A DNA stretch of 64,000 nucleotides from an uncultured bacterium (GCA_903870275.1 CAIQCK010000030.1:117144-181143), one strand, 5' to 3'; counted from the stretch's first letter, positions 38,801-47,924 are shown. Numbers and translations: made by a program. The notes: a model not told the origin generated them from the sequence alone.

Positions 38801-39388
38801 CTGCACCCACTTCGGCTCCGCGCCCGCGTCCACCTCCACCTTCACACACCGCCCGCTACGTCCACCCGCCAAATCCCACGTCGCGCGATGATGCTCGTCG
38901 GTGTTGATGTCGCTCCACCCGTCCGGCGCGCCGCTGCCCGACTCGAAACCGCCGTTCACGAAGCCGGCCGCCAAAAACTCCGGCACCGGCCACGCCGCAT
39001 CGTTGCCCGCGTAAAGAAAAACCGTCGCCGCGCCTTTCGCCGGGCACTCCGCCGGAATCGTAATGCGGTCGTCCGCCGCCATGATGCCGCTCCGTTTCGG
39101 CCTGCCGCCGGCATCGCTTACGTCGAACAGCAACTCCTGCCCCGCCGCGTTGCAAACGCGCAACGATTCCACACGCTGCCCCGCCAGCGCCGCCGCGTTC
39201 ACCGTCACCGGCTCGCCCGCCACCGCCGCATCGCCGGAATTCTCGATAGTGACCGGCACGCGCAACGGCCACCAGCCGCCGCCCGCGAGATAACGGGTTT
39301 CCAGCCACGGCGCGGCGGCGGTTGCGGGACCAGCCAAAGCCAGCGCGAGCAGCAACAAGGCAAGGAGGAGCGAATGGCGAATTCTCAT
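35855..39388 (-). CDS. Giant secreted DUF4091-type putative glycoside hydrolase with CBM-like modules
   Basis: 1177 residues with a signal peptide (about 1-25, ATAA). The N-terminal beta-sandwich is followed by two CBM4_9-like modules, each opening with a FVNGGFESG or VPNASFESG motif. After about residue 620 comes a linker with RNEYEPFELALRS, then a TIM barrel with YISDEPHFDHP (candidate catalytic Asp-Glu pair) and WGLSWWTYDPW. The end LEQIREGLEDYEAL is typical of DUF4091/GH123-related proteins. Probable extracellular glycan hydrolase; specificity unknown. The ATG has no SD. It is convergent with the isomerase-like gene. Confidence 0.75.
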   Translation of the reverse strand: MRIRHSLLLALLLLALALAGPATAAAPWLETRYLAGGGWWPLRVPVTIENSGDAAVAGEPVTVNAAALAGQRVESLRVCNAAGQELLFDVSDAGGRPKRSGIMAADDRITIPAECPAKGAATVFLYAGNDAAWPVPEFLAAGFVNGGFESGSGAPDGWSDINTDEHHRATWDLAGGRSGRCVKVEVDAGAEPKWVQWNQHNLPVTPGRAYKVSGWVRAENVVGRAGWFVHVNGEKPQLVSKVLEAGDGTFGWREVSVTFTAPPGSATATIGTVLHGTGRAWFDDAQFEAAGGGNGLQVNVGGVERLELAKSERRKMECSRQWPCCAVVRVFNLADEPVMGALVHANLLPALAKLRAAPTNAVLRVVDAATGAESANCVRRGSELLFDASLSARSEREFQVCFSAAQHEATNAFVLAYEKLLGSALNLVPNASFESGADLPDGWQATDKSGGFSADALFGKRSAVFAVLPDAKNAWVGWRSQPIPVRPNASYFYGGFLKSRGLAGSAALHAHQLNRDGRIVSSGGYASTQPAVSGDGDWTFSSTLIQTPPDATAIQLHLTMNERGTLPEGGVVLSDAATLQSRMGANGHGALQHDGVVLCRVLPGEIVGWAGEETAGSTRPSLQVWEVNPLVKVFQDSVPGRAAKSVAVECARNEYEPFELALRSAETRRGVEVVVSALRGPKGATLPAVKVDRVGFVPIDWPSGYFQTDVPAWHRRVPRGHGSTDGWADWWPDPLIPNSAFDLKAGRAQPMWFTVRVPRDAAPGEYRGEVTIRAAGDRLALPLRVRVLPFALPERTRLKVMFDFRSGPGGDFGAGIHTAEGQRTWYRLMAEHRMGTDHIAPSPKFSFRDGKVTMDATAFDEVAHYCLDELKMQVCYTPEFFYAFGWAYTPKKIFGLEPFTLAYNDALKQAYRLFTEHVRQKGWHDRFVYYISDEPHFDHPFVVEQMKKLCALVHEVDPEIPIYSSTWRHVPAWDESLDLWGIGQYGCFPVPQIERLLKAGKRFLFTCDGQMATDTPLLATERMLPYYCWKYGVSGYEFWGLSWWTYDPWQFGWHTFINQSDDGKRHYWVRYPNGDGFLTYPGGPVGVDGPVSTIRLEQIREGLEDYEALAMLAELAAKAKEQGKPTAAADRALAMARDLVTIPNAGGLRSAEILPDPDRIPAIRKAVNAAIVQLGGK

Positions 39389-39519
39389 GACACGTTTTGT
39401 TTAACGCGCCGCGGACGGTCGAGGCAAACAAAAGTGGTGCAGGAACCACCACAGCAACAACCTCATCGCCGGCAGCACAGGGCAAGGTCCACAACGTGGG
39501 GATATTCTGCTCGCGTTGC

Positions 39520-39548
39520 TTGCATAAGTGAAAGTGGTGACGTAGGAT
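39520..39548 (+). promoter_or_regulatory. Candidate promoter for the small lipoprotein gene
   Basis: TTGCAT, 17-nt spacer, TAGGAT. The transcript would start about 28 nt before the ATG and begin close to a small hairpin (GGATTT / AAATCC, 39545-39559). Confidence 0.45.
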
Positions 39549-39582
39549 TTTATAAATCCAAAACCCAACGAGGAGTATGAAA

Positions 39583-40020
39583 ATGAACAGCAAATGGATC
39601 GTAGGATTAGTGGTCTGCGGAGCGTTCGCCCTCGCCGTCTCGTGCGGCAAGAAGGAAGAGACCGCGCCGGCCGCCCAAACCGAAGCGCCCAAGACCGTCA
39701 CCGAAGCGCCAAAGGCCGCTGAGGCCAAGCCAGCGCCTGCGCCGGCAGCCCCGAGCATGACTGACCAAGCCACCGACATGGCCAAGGGCGTGATCGACAA
39801 AGCCCAGGCGCTCATGGCCGACAAGAAGTATGCTGACGCGCTCACCACCTTGCAGTCGCTCGCCGGCCAGGCCCTGTCGCCGGAAAACAAGGCCACGGTG
39901 GACAACCTGATCAAGCAAGCGCAGCAGGCCGCGGCTAAACAGGCCGTCAGCAGTGCGACCGATTCAGCCACGTCGCAGGCCTCCAAGACAATCGGCAATC
40001 TGTTAGGCGGCAGCAAGTAA
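39583..40020 (+). CDS. Small lipoprotein, Ala/Lys/Gln-rich
   Basis: 145 residues. A lipoprotein signal peptide ends in the lipobox AVSC, giving a mature protein starting CGKKEE. An acidic/Ala/Pro-rich spacer follows, then about 90 residues of predicted helix (TDMAKGVIDKAQALMADKKY ... QQAAAKQAV). The first of two ATGs is too close to GAGGAG, so the second (7-nt spacing) was chosen. A dedicated promoter lies upstream. The helical part looks like a short TPR-like or coiled segment. Function unknown. Confidence 0.8.
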   Translation: MNSKWIVGLVVCGAFALAVSCGKKEETAPAAQTEAPKTVTEAPKAAEAKPAPAPAAPSMTDQATDMAKGVIDKAQALMADKKYADALTTLQSLAGQALSPENKATVDNLIKQAQQAAAKQAVSSATDSATSQASKTIGNLLGGSK

Positions 40021-40146
40021 TCGTCGCGCTTCCGCGCCGGTTGCCTGGTGTGCGCGCTCCGCAGCGAGGTGGCCTTGACGTGAAAGAGGCCGCACCCGCG
40101 TGAGAGGCCGGCTTTGTTTTGACGAACCGCGTGCGGCAGTTCGAGG

Positions 40147-41514
40147 CTACTTGAACAACTTGAACAGCCGCTGCTGGATTTGATCCTTCGCGGCGTTCTT
40201 CAACAGTCCTTGCGCAAGGTCTGTCTTCGGCGAGTCGTAAGGGCCGGAGACGTGGAAATCCACCGCCAGAAAACCATCGCCGCGGTCCTTGAACGCCGAC
40301 TGCACCTCCTTGGGAACCTTGGCGAGCAGCGTCTTCGACAACGCCAGCGTCAGGTCGTGGTTGAGAGTGTTGTCCGCCAGCGAAACGGAACCTTTGCCCG
40401 TGATCTGAATGCCCGACGACGAGAGCTTGATGACCGGCGTCTGCATGACACTGTTCGCCAGCGTGTATTCCAGGACGCACTCGTCAAACTTGATCTCGTT
40501 CAACTCCGGCACTTGCAACAGCGTCGCCAACACTCCCAGCAACGGCAACTGCATGAGCTGGCCGTTCGTGATTTCAAATTTGCCATTGCCCGTAATGGTG
40601 GGCAGGCCGCCCGTGCCTTCAACCGCAGTCGTGCCCTGGAGCTTCCCGGTAATGACCTGTTTCACACCCGCCTCCTGCAACAGCTTGGCCACGTCGCTGT
40701 TTTTGGTCTGCAGGTTCAAGATGTATTTGAAACCTTCCGCCAGCTTCAACGTCAGGTCGCACGTTACGTCGCCGTCCGCCAGCTTGCCGGTTGCCGGCGA
40801 CAATTTGACCTCCGACGCCGACATGCTTATCGGCGTATCGAGCTGCCGCACAAACAGCGATTCGGCTATCGCAAGCGTGCCGATCTTGGCGCGGCCGGTG
40901 CCGTTGAATTTGCCACCGATGTAACTCACCGCGCTGCTGAAATCCAACCCCTGGACTTTTGTCAGCGGCTTGCCTTTCTCGTTGAGCAACGCCACTTCAC
41001 CATCGTTCACCGCCAATTTCGACAGCGCGATGTCCAACGCCGGCGCTCCCGAACCGCCCGCCGCGGGTTTCGCCTCGGGCTTCGCCGCCGGTTGCGCCGC
41101 CGCGCCGCCCGTCGAGGCCGCGATCTTGTCGTAATTCCATTCGCCCTTCTCGTTGCGCGACAATGTCACCACCGGCTTGGTTACCGAGAGTTGTTCCACC
41201 TCGACGCGCCGGCTCAGCAACGGCGCAAGATTGTAACTCAGCACAAACGCATCGGCCGTCAGCAGATTGCCCGCAAATCCCTGCGGATTGCCGATGGCGA
41301 TGCCTTTCAAATGCACGCCGCTGAACAACGACACGTTCAGGTCCGTGATCTTGACGTCCGTGCCGAGCGCGTCATGCGCCTTTGTCAGCACCATTTGCTT
41401 GAACTCGGGCGTTTGCAGGTAGCTGTTCAGATACCAGACGCCGCCCGCGGCGAGCACGACGATGAGGAAAACTATTCCCACCACAACCTTCAACAGGATT
41501 TTCAATGCTTTCAT
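40147..41514 (-). CDS. AsmA family membrane-anchored protein
   Basis: 455 residues: an N-terminal transmembrane helix (VVVGIVFLIVVLAAGGVWYL), then AsmA/DUF748-type beta repeats (VKITDLNVSLFSGVHLKGI, NLLTADAFVLSYNLAPLLS). An Ala/Pro-rich linker follows, then the AsmA C-terminal part with GKLQGTTAVEGTGGLPTITG and LKNAAKDQIQQRLFKL. Members are implicated in phospholipid transport and outer-membrane assembly. The start is fixed by a strong SD (GGAGGT, 7 nt) and a promoter about 45 nt upstream; the frame is open further but overlaps the divergent oxidoreductase gene. Confidence 0.8.
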   Translation of the reverse strand: MKALKILLKVVVGIVFLIVVLAAGGVWYLNSYLQTPEFKQMVLTKAHDALGTDVKITDLNVSLFSGVHLKGIAIGNPQGFAGNLLTADAFVLSYNLAPLLSRRVEVEQLSVTKPVVTLSRNEKGEWNYDKIAASTGGAAAQPAAKPEAKPAAGGSGAPALDIALSKLAVNDGEVALLNEKGKPLTKVQGLDFSSAVSYIGGKFNGTGRAKIGTLAIAESLFVRQLDTPISMSASEVKLSPATGKLADGDVTCDLTLKLAEGFKYILNLQTKNSDVAKLLQEAGVKQVITGKLQGTTAVEGTGGLPTITGNGKFEITNGQLMQLPLLGVLATLLQVPELNEIKFDECVLEYTLANSVMQTPVIKLSSSGIQITGKGSVSLADNTLNHDLTLALSKTLLAKVPKEVQSAFKDRGDGFLAVDFHVSGPYDSPKTDLAQGLLKNAAKDQIQQRLFKLFK

Positions 41515-41560
41515 GACTTTAACCTCCAAAACACAAATATTGTCTTGAGAATACCAATGC

Positions 41561-41588
41561 ATTCTAGCATTTCCGGGTCTAAATGCAA
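41561..41588 (-). promoter_or_regulatory. Promoter of the AsmA-family gene
   Basis: Minus strand: TTGCAT, 16-nt spacer, TAGAAT preceded by TGC (extended -10). The spacing and -10 hexamer are the same as in the mraZ promoter. Leader of about 40 nt ending in GGAGGT. Confidence 0.55.
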
Positions 41589-41649
41589 AACGACTTTCGT
41601 GACACGGCCGCCGGACTGCGCTAGGCTGCGCGGCAAAGGAACACTCACC

Positions 41650-42888
41650 ATGAACCCAATCCAAGTGCCTCCCGATTCCGACTCCACGCACCCATCCCGC
41701 CGCGAATTTCTGGGCAGCGCCGCCGCCATCGCAGGCGCGGCGCTCGCGCCGCGGCTTGCCTTCGCCGAGCCGTCGTCGCGCAAAATCCACGTCGGCATCG
41801 TCGGCGGGCGGTTCGGCCTCGGTTTCCAGTTTCACGAGCACCCGAACTGCATCGTCGAGGCCGTCAGCGACCTGCGACCCGAACGCCGCGCCGCCCTTCA
41901 AAAAACGTATCGTTGCGACAAAGCCTATGACTCACTGGAGACGCTGATCCTCGACAAGAACATCGAGGCGGTGGCTGTCTTCACACCCGCGCCCGACCAC
42001 GTCCGGCACGTCGTGGCGACACTGCGCGCCGGCAAGCATGCGCTCTGCGCCGTGCCGGCGGCGATGACGCTGGAGGATTGCCGGCTGCTCGTGGACACGG
42101 TGAAGCAGACCGGCCTTACCTACATGATGGCCGAGACGAGTCACTACCAGCAGCCCACCATTTCGGCGCGGAAGTTTTTCAAAGAGGGAAAGTTTGGCGA
42201 AATCTTCTTCACGGAGTCGGAGTATCACCACGCCGGGCTGGAAACACTGTGGTGGGAGAATGGCAAACCCACCTGGCGGCACGGCCTTGCGCCGATGAAT
42301 TATCCGACGCATTGCACGGCGCATCTGGTAAGCGTTACCGGCGAACGGCTCACCGAAGTGTCGTGTCTCGGCTGGGGCGACGATGACCCGCGACTCAAGG
42401 GCAATCCTTACAACAACCCGTTCTGGAACGAGACGGCGTTTTTCAAGACCAACAAGGGCCACCCGTTCCGCGTGGCCGTCTTCTGGAAGGGCGCGCATCG
42501 CGGCGGCGAACGCGCCCAGTGGTATGGCGACAAAATGAGCTTCTTCTTCCCGCACCCGAACGGCCTCGGCCCGATCATCGTCCGCGCCAGCGGCCAGAAG
42601 GAAAAGGAGGCCGGCGGCTTCGAGCGCCAGCTCGCGGCGTTCGAGAAATACGAGCAGCCGGAGTGGTGGAAGACCGATCTGCTGCCGGAGCCGTTGCGCC
42701 ACGCCAGCGGCCATGACGGCTCGCACACGTTCCTGACGCACGAGTTCATTGACGCGCTCGTCCACAACCGCCGGCCCACTGTGAACGTGTATGAAGCCGT
42801 CGCCTACACCGTCCCCGGCATCGTCGCGCATCAATCCGCGCTCAAAGGCGGCGAGCAGATGAGGATTCCAAGTTTCGACCCGACGTAA
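41650..42888 (+). CDS. TAT-exported Gfo/Idh/MocA family oxidoreductase
   Basis: 412 residues. Twin-arginine signal SRREFLGSAAAIAGAALAP, then a Rossmann fold (HVGIVGGRFGLGF) and the family motifs AVFTPAPDHVRHVVATLRAGKHALCAVP. The second, alpha/beta C-terminal domain contains HCTAHLV. The usual EKP is replaced by AVP and the glycine loop is altered (GGRFG), so NAD(P) binding may be weaker or changed. It is 1 nt from the phosphoesterase gene, forming a two-gene operon. AAGGAA precedes the ATG. Predicted periplasmic sugar-alcohol or glycoside oxidoreductase. Confidence 0.83.
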   Translation: MNPIQVPPDSDSTHPSRREFLGSAAAIAGAALAPRLAFAEPSSRKIHVGIVGGRFGLGFQFHEHPNCIVEAVSDLRPERRAALQKTYRCDKAYDSLETLILDKNIEAVAVFTPAPDHVRHVVATLRAGKHALCAVPAAMTLEDCRLLVDTVKQTGLTYMMAETSHYQQPTISARKFFKEGKFGEIFFTESEYHHAGLETLWWENGKPTWRHGLAPMNYPTHCTAHLVSVTGERLTEVSCLGWGDDDPRLKGNPYNNPFWNETAFFKTNKGHPFRVAVFWKGAHRGGERAQWYGDKMSFFFPHPNGLGPIIVRASGQKEKEAGGFERQLAAFEKYEQPEWWKTDLLPEPLRHASGHDGSHTFLTHEFIDALVHNRRPTVNVYEAVAYTVPGIVAHQSALKGGEQMRIPSFDPT

Positions 42889-42889
42889 A

Positions 42890-43912
42890 ATGACGATACG
42901 CACCTTCATCAAAACTACTGGCAGCGTCGCGTTGGGCTTGTTCGTGGCAACCCTCGTCGTACGCGGAGAGGAATCCGCCGGAAAGGCCATCGCTGTCAGG
43001 CACAGTTCCACCGATGACACCGCGACCATTCAGGTTGCCGGCCTTGAAAAACCTTTGGTTGTTCTCCACATCACGGATTCCCACGTCACGGTCGCCGACG
43101 AACTCGAGGCACAATACCAGCAATACAGTTCCCGGATGGACAAGTCCTACGGCGGTGAAAAGGAGCACTGGCGCACAAAAAAGAAAGCCCTGCCTGCGGC
43201 GCATTTCCTCAACCTGTTGACGCTGGCCAAAGACCGGAACGTGGACCTGATTGCGTTGACGGGCGACATCGTCAACAATCCCTCGCAATCCAGCGTGCGG
43301 TTCATCGGCAAGGCCCTCAACGACACCGGCATCCGCCGGCTGTACATCTCCGGCAATCACGACTGGCACTACGAAGGAATGCCGGGCAGCGACGACGCGT
43401 TGCGCAAGACCTGGACCCAGGAGAGGTTGCTTTCGCTCTATCCGGGACGAAATCCTCTTTGCTATGCGGTCCAGATCGGCGGCATCAACTTCGTCGCGAT
43501 CGACAACTCAACCTATCAAGTAACCGGCGAGCAACTCGTTTTCTATGAAAAAGAAACAGCCCGCGGCCTGCCGACAGTCCTGCTGCTGCACATCCCCATC
43601 TACACGCCGGCGAATACCAGTGCGAGCGCTTCAAGCTGCTGCGGCAATCCAGTGTGGGGATGGGAGACAGACCACGGTTTCGCCATCGAACGCCGGGAAC
43701 GATGGCCCAAGAGCGGAAACTTGAAATCCACCACGGACTTCGTTGACCGCGTCGGCAAGACGGGAAACCTGATTGCCGTCCTCGCAGGGCACACGCACAA
43801 GGCCCGCACGGAAAAGCTCTCCGATTCGGCTGTTCAATATATCGCCCAAGCGGCATGCAATGGCGGAAGCCGGCTCGTTACGTTCGCGCCTCTCATGCGC
43901 GACAAGAATTAA
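42890..43912 (+). CDS. Secreted calcineurin-like metallophosphoesterase
   Basis: 340 residues with an N-terminal signal-like segment (TTGSVALGLFVATLVV). All five dinuclear-metal motifs are present: DSH (63-65), LTGDIVN, SGNHDWH, LLLHIP, and AGHTH. It is likely a periplasmic phosphodi- or monoesterase. It follows the oxidoreductase gene after 1 nt and is convergent with the next large gene. No SD; translation probably depends on the upstream gene. Confidence 0.85.
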   Translation: MTIRTFIKTTGSVALGLFVATLVVRGEESAGKAIAVRHSSTDDTATIQVAGLEKPLVVLHITDSHVTVADELEAQYQQYSSRMDKSYGGEKEHWRTKKKALPAAHFLNLLTLAKDRNVDLIALTGDIVNNPSQSSVRFIGKALNDTGIRRLYISGNHDWHYEGMPGSDDALRKTWTQERLLSLYPGRNPLCYAVQIGGINFVAIDNSTYQVTGEQLVFYEKETARGLPTVLLLHIPIYTPANTSASASSCCGNPVWGWETDHGFAIERRERWPKSGNLKSTTDFVDRVGKTGNLIAVLAGHTHKARTEKLSDSAVQYIAQAACNGGSRLVTFAPLMRDKN

Positions 43913-43943
43913 CGGAAGCGTCTCGCTCCCTTTCCGCCCCTTT

Positions 43944-46900
43944 TTACCGCGCCACACCGTCAGGACTCGCCGCGTCCTCGGCGAGAACCACGTCGTCAAA
44001 CCATGCCGCGCCGGTCACGCCGCGAAACATGAGATAAACACTGGCGGTCCGCGCCGGCTTGGTCGTCGGAATGCGCATCTCCCGGAACTGCCAGTCGTGG
44101 GTGCCGTGGTCGAACAGGATTTTCTGCCCGTAAAGTTTCGTCCCGTCGGCATAGTAAATGTCCACATAGAGACAGCAGCCCGAATGATCGCCGCCGACCT
44201 TCTCCGCCTTGCACCAGCCGCGCACGATCAGCGGCGCGACAGACTTCTGATTCAACGCCACGCCCTGAACCGCTCCGACAGGTGCGGTTACAGCGTCGGT
44301 TTGCAACCGCAAGCTTTGGCGACCGGAGTGGGCGACGTTCGCGTCGGTCGCGTAGCCGCCTTCCCATCGTCCCCAGTTCTCCAAGCCCGCGCCGGCGCTC
44401 GATTCAAAACCGGCATTCTTCAGCCGGTTTACCGACGCCGGCACGTGGTTCAACTCCAACCGGAATGATTTAGGCTCGCCCTCGCTTTGCACGGTCACGC
44501 CAAGCTCTTGTCTGCCGGGCTTCGTCGCAGCGCCCGGCGCGAGCGCGAACCGCACCTGCGCGTTCGACTTTGGCGGCACGGTTTCTTCCGGTGGCGCGCC
44601 GTTCGTTGTCCAACCGGCCGGCGCGTTCACGGCGATTTTGAAGTGCTGAGGGCGCGAAAGGTTGTTCACCAACCGCAGCGCGACGGTCTGGCTGGCATCG
44701 GCGCTCACGCCTTCCAGCATTGCTTCCGCTTCGAACGGCGCCACGACAGCGATGGTTTTCTTCGCGCGCAGCGGCAAACTGCCACCGCTCGCCAATTCCG
44801 CCGTCGCCTCGCCGTGCAACACCATCGTGTCGCCGGGTTTTGCGGACGCAGGGATGGCAACCTCGTAGAGTGAATCGGCACGCTTGGCGGTAATCTTCAG
44901 ATTACTCTCCGACCGCAACGAGAGTTTCACGCGGCGCACAGTTTTCTTTGACGAGAGGACTTTCGCCGCGACCTCGATCTTTTCTCCCGGCGCGGCCTTG
45001 TCCGGCGCGGTCAACTCCAAGCCCTCGATTCCAAACACGACCGAACTGCACGCCATCAAATGCTCCCGTGCCGCGTCGAGATCGCGGCGCTCCCGGCGCG
45101 CGGGGTTCTCAAGGTGCTGTTCAGTGATCGCCGCGGAGGCGGCTTGGATTGTGGACAACGCCCCGATCAGCTTTCCGGCTGGCTTGCTCCCATCGGACAA
45201 CGCGGAGCGCACTGCCGCCATCTTCGGCGTGAGCAGGGCCGCCTGTTCCGGCGTCAACTGCTCATACCACGCGTCAAATCCGCCATCCACCACGCACTCC
45301 TTGCCGGGCGCGTCGCTGGAGCGAACGGTAACATCATCAATCCACACACTGCCGCGCCGGCCGTTGAGCCGCAGGGTAAGTTGAATACTGCGCACCGGCC
45401 GCGTCGGCTCGATGGTCCATTCGACATTCTGCCAGTCGCCCGATCCCGGCTCCAACGGCAGCACGCGCGGATCGCGAGTGGTGAACTGCTTGTCCACGTA
45501 GCAAACCACCGCGTGCAGCGCGAACCTGTCGCCTTTTGTGCCCGCGACGTCCTTCGTCCGGACCCGCGCGCGGATGGTGATGGGGCGCGCCTTCTCCTGG
45601 AACAACATCACCCACTGCGAGGCCGTCGTGAATTGTTTGTCGCTGTCGTTGCGCAACAGCAGCGCCCCGTTGTCGCGGAAGCACCGCTCCTCCGTCACGC
45701 GCCAGTAACGCGGCCGGGGCGGACGGCCCTCATCCGCTTTCCGCTGCACGTCGGCAACGTCGAATATCTTCGCGGCTTCCTTCAGATGATACACGACGAA
45801 ATCCGCCGGCTTGGCCATATGAACCAGCGCCACGGATTGCGGCGGCAACTCCAGCGGTATCTTGAGCCCGCCTTCGGCTTCGTAGTTGAGCCGTCGCTGC
45901 GCCACTTCGTCGAATACAACCAGGTCCTTCGCCGGCAGACCGAGTTTGTCAGCCTCAACTTTTAGCGCGCTCCGCACTGGCTCTGCCGAATCGTTCAGTA
46001 CGGTGAAGAAAACATGTGCTCCGTCTTCGCGCCTTCCCGACTTCCCTGTTATTCCCTCCGCCCCGTTCATCAGGCCGAACCGCTCCACCTGCAACGCCGG
46101 GTTATCCACGCTCGCCATCGTCATCGGTTCCCATCCCGCCGCGGCGATGGTCTTCACGAGCGGCTGGTATTTGCGGAACAGCAGCCGGTCGCGCTCGTAA
46201 TACTCCGGATGGTCCCAATAGGTGCCGCCGGGGCCGAGGCCGCTCGGCGGCCAGTCGAAGAAGCCGGGGAACACGCCGTAAGCCAGACAGCGTTTCATGA
46301 ACAACTCGATCTCTGCGCCGGTCATCTTCGCGTAGTTGCCCTTGAGCAGCGTGGCGAATATCTTGTGATGGCAGATCGTCCTCACGAAGTTGTAGTCGCT
46401 GCGCAAAATGTTCAGGCCGGTCTCCGCGCCCATCACGTCGAGATACGGCGCGCAAAACGGACTCGCGCCCATCGCCCCGTTCATCATCGTGAACTTCCCC
46501 ATCCCGTGGAGCTTTTCCGCCACGGCCCGCGCCCACGCCACCGATGAAAAATAGTTGTAGAGATACGGCTTCTTCGCCACCGGGTCCCACGACGGCGGGT
46601 AGGCCGCGTGGCGGAAATGTTCGCGGCGGTAGTTGATGCCGGTGGTGAGACCGTCGTAGTAAAAACCGTCCAGCTCGCCGCGCTTGCGGTAGTCTTCGAA
46701 AAACTTGTCAATCCGATCCAGCAGCCAGTGCCCGTAAACCATGTCCGGCTCCAGGCAGAACTGCGCGAGCACGTCGCCATAAACCGACCCCGGCTCGGCG
46801 GAAAGCTGGCCCTTCGCGTCGTACAGGCCGCATTCGGCATAGACGCCGTCGCGCCCCGTGTTCCGTTTGAACGTCGCCTCCACGGCCGCGATGCGCCGCT

Positions 46901-47924
46901 CCAGCGACGGCGTCGGGTCCACGCCGCGTTTGTGATCCGGCACGTCGGCATACATCCCGGCGTGTGTGTAGTAACTGAAACTCTTCACGCCGATCTTGTC
47001 GTCATACCCGACTGACCCCGCGCCTTCCTGGATGGCGACGCCGAACTCCGTCGTGTTGTCTATCGTGTCGAGGCCGGTGAAGGCGATCCACATGCCCTCG
47101 TCCGTCAGGTGCTTCTTGAAAAATTCCGGGTGCCGCCGGTAGTAGGTGTTAAGCGCGCCGCGCATGCCTTCCTCCGAATAGCACTTGAATAACTCGAACT
47201 CGAACGCTGCCTGCGACGGCGGCGCGGTCTCCTTGCACAACGCCACGTCGTAAGTGATGCCGAACAACTTTTGCCGCGCGTCATAGGCGGTGCGGAAAAT
47301 GCGCGGCTGGTCCAGCGGCACCGCGAGGCACAGCCCACCTGCGCCAGTGATCACCGAGCAGAAGTTCTCGGTGTTGTAGCCCATCCGCAAATCCGGCTTG
47401 TCCTTCCACTCCGGCAGCGCCGCAAACGCCCGGAGCGGCTTCGCGTTCTCATACAGCTTGCCCGGCTCGATCGTACGCCCCTGGTTCATGTCGTCCCACC
47501 ATGTCCAGCGCGTCGCGTCTACCGGCATGCCCACCCGCACCAAAAGGCCGCGGTCTTTGCCCGTCGTGTCCTCGATCCGAAGCTTGCACTTGAACACACC
47601 GCCGTCGTCCTCGATCCGCAGCACGGCCTTCAACGCCAGCGGCTCCGAGCCGAGCGACATGGTAACGCCGCCGTTCTCCACGCGAACTGAACCCAACATC
47701 GGCAGATATTCCCCGCCCCGCTCGACATCGCAGACGCTCAACACCGGCGCTCCGGCCGCGAGCGGCAATCGCTGCTCTTTCACCGTCGCCGATTTCCACG
47801 TCCCGTCGGCTGTGAACACCAGCACGTCGCCGGACTTGGTCCGCACTTCCTGACCGGTGACGATGGCAGCCGCGCACAAAGCCGCGCACCCTGAAACGAT
47901 TCGCGAGAGATTCCTGTAGCTCAT
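43944..47924 (-). CDS. Giant secreted putative glycoside hydrolase (1326 aa)
   Basis: Signal peptide (about 1-24). The N-terminal ~270 residues are beta-sandwich. A TIM-barrel-like region (about 280-700) contains GMWIAFTGLD, DGFYYDGLTTG (candidate catalytic Asp), MMNGAMGASPFCAPYLDVMGAE and FPGFFDWPPSG. Several beta domains follow, two with CBM4_9-like character, one ending SVWIDDVTVRS and the last with NAGFESSAG and GAAWFDDVVLAED. Extracellular glycan degradation is inferred, but no CAZy family can be assigned by eye. The same CBM style occurs in the proteins at 35855 and 50645. Confidence 0.7.
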   Translation of the reverse strand: MSYRNLSRIVSGCAALCAAAIVTGQEVRTKSGDVLVFTADGTWKSATVKEQRLPLAAGAPVLSVCDVERGGEYLPMLGSVRVENGGVTMSLGSEPLALKAVLRIEDDGGVFKCKLRIEDTTGKDRGLLVRVGMPVDATRWTWWDDMNQGRTIEPGKLYENAKPLRAFAALPEWKDKPDLRMGYNTENFCSVITGAGGLCLAVPLDQPRIFRTAYDARQKLFGITYDVALCKETAPPSQAAFEFELFKCYSEEGMRGALNTYYRRHPEFFKKHLTDEGMWIAFTGLDTIDNTTEFGVAIQEGAGSVGYDDKIGVKSFSYYTHAGMYADVPDHKRGVDPTPSLERRIAAVEATFKRNTGRDGVYAECGLYDAKGQLSAEPGSVYGDVLAQFCLEPDMVYGHWLLDRIDKFFEDYRKRGELDGFYYDGLTTGINYRREHFRHAAYPPSWDPVAKKPYLYNYFSSVAWARAVAEKLHGMGKFTMMNGAMGASPFCAPYLDVMGAETGLNILRSDYNFVRTICHHKIFATLLKGNYAKMTGAEIELFMKRCLAYGVFPGFFDWPPSGLGPGGTYWDHPEYYERDRLLFRKYQPLVKTIAAAGWEPMTMASVDNPALQVERFGLMNGAEGITGKSGRREDGAHVFFTVLNDSAEPVRSALKVEADKLGLPAKDLVVFDEVAQRRLNYEAEGGLKIPLELPPQSVALVHMAKPADFVVYHLKEAAKIFDVADVQRKADEGRPPRPRYWRVTEERCFRDNGALLLRNDSDKQFTTASQWVMLFQEKARPITIRARVRTKDVAGTKGDRFALHAVVCYVDKQFTTRDPRVLPLEPGSGDWQNVEWTIEPTRPVRSIQLTLRLNGRRGSVWIDDVTVRSSDAPGKECVVDGGFDAWYEQLTPEQAALLTPKMAAVRSALSDGSKPAGKLIGALSTIQAASAAITEQHLENPARRERRDLDAAREHLMACSSVVFGIEGLELTAPDKAAPGEKIEVAAKVLSSKKTVRRVKLSLRSESNLKITAKRADSLYEVAIPASAKPGDTMVLHGEATAELASGGSLPLRAKKTIAVVAPFEAEAMLEGVSADASQTVALRLVNNLSRPQHFKIAVNAPAGWTTNGAPPEETVPPKSNAQVRFALAPGAATKPGRQELGVTVQSEGEPKSFRLELNHVPASVNRLKNAGFESSAGAGLENWGRWEGGYATDANVAHSGRQSLRLQTDAVTAPVGAVQGVALNQKSVAPLIVRGWCKAEKVGGDHSGCCLYVDIYYADGTKLYGQKILFDHGTHDWQFREMRIPTTKPARTASVYLMFRGVTGAAWFDDVVLAEDAASPDGVAR

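Noticed and set aside
35723..39580. 1285-codon plus-strand frame
   Set aside because: Antisense to the DUF4091-type gene; composition is His/Arg-rich and it starts inside an inverted repeat.
40180..41649. Upstream extension of the Gfo/Idh gene
   Set aside because: The long frame before 41650 is antisense to the AsmA gene. The twin-arginine signal and the SD place the start at 41650.
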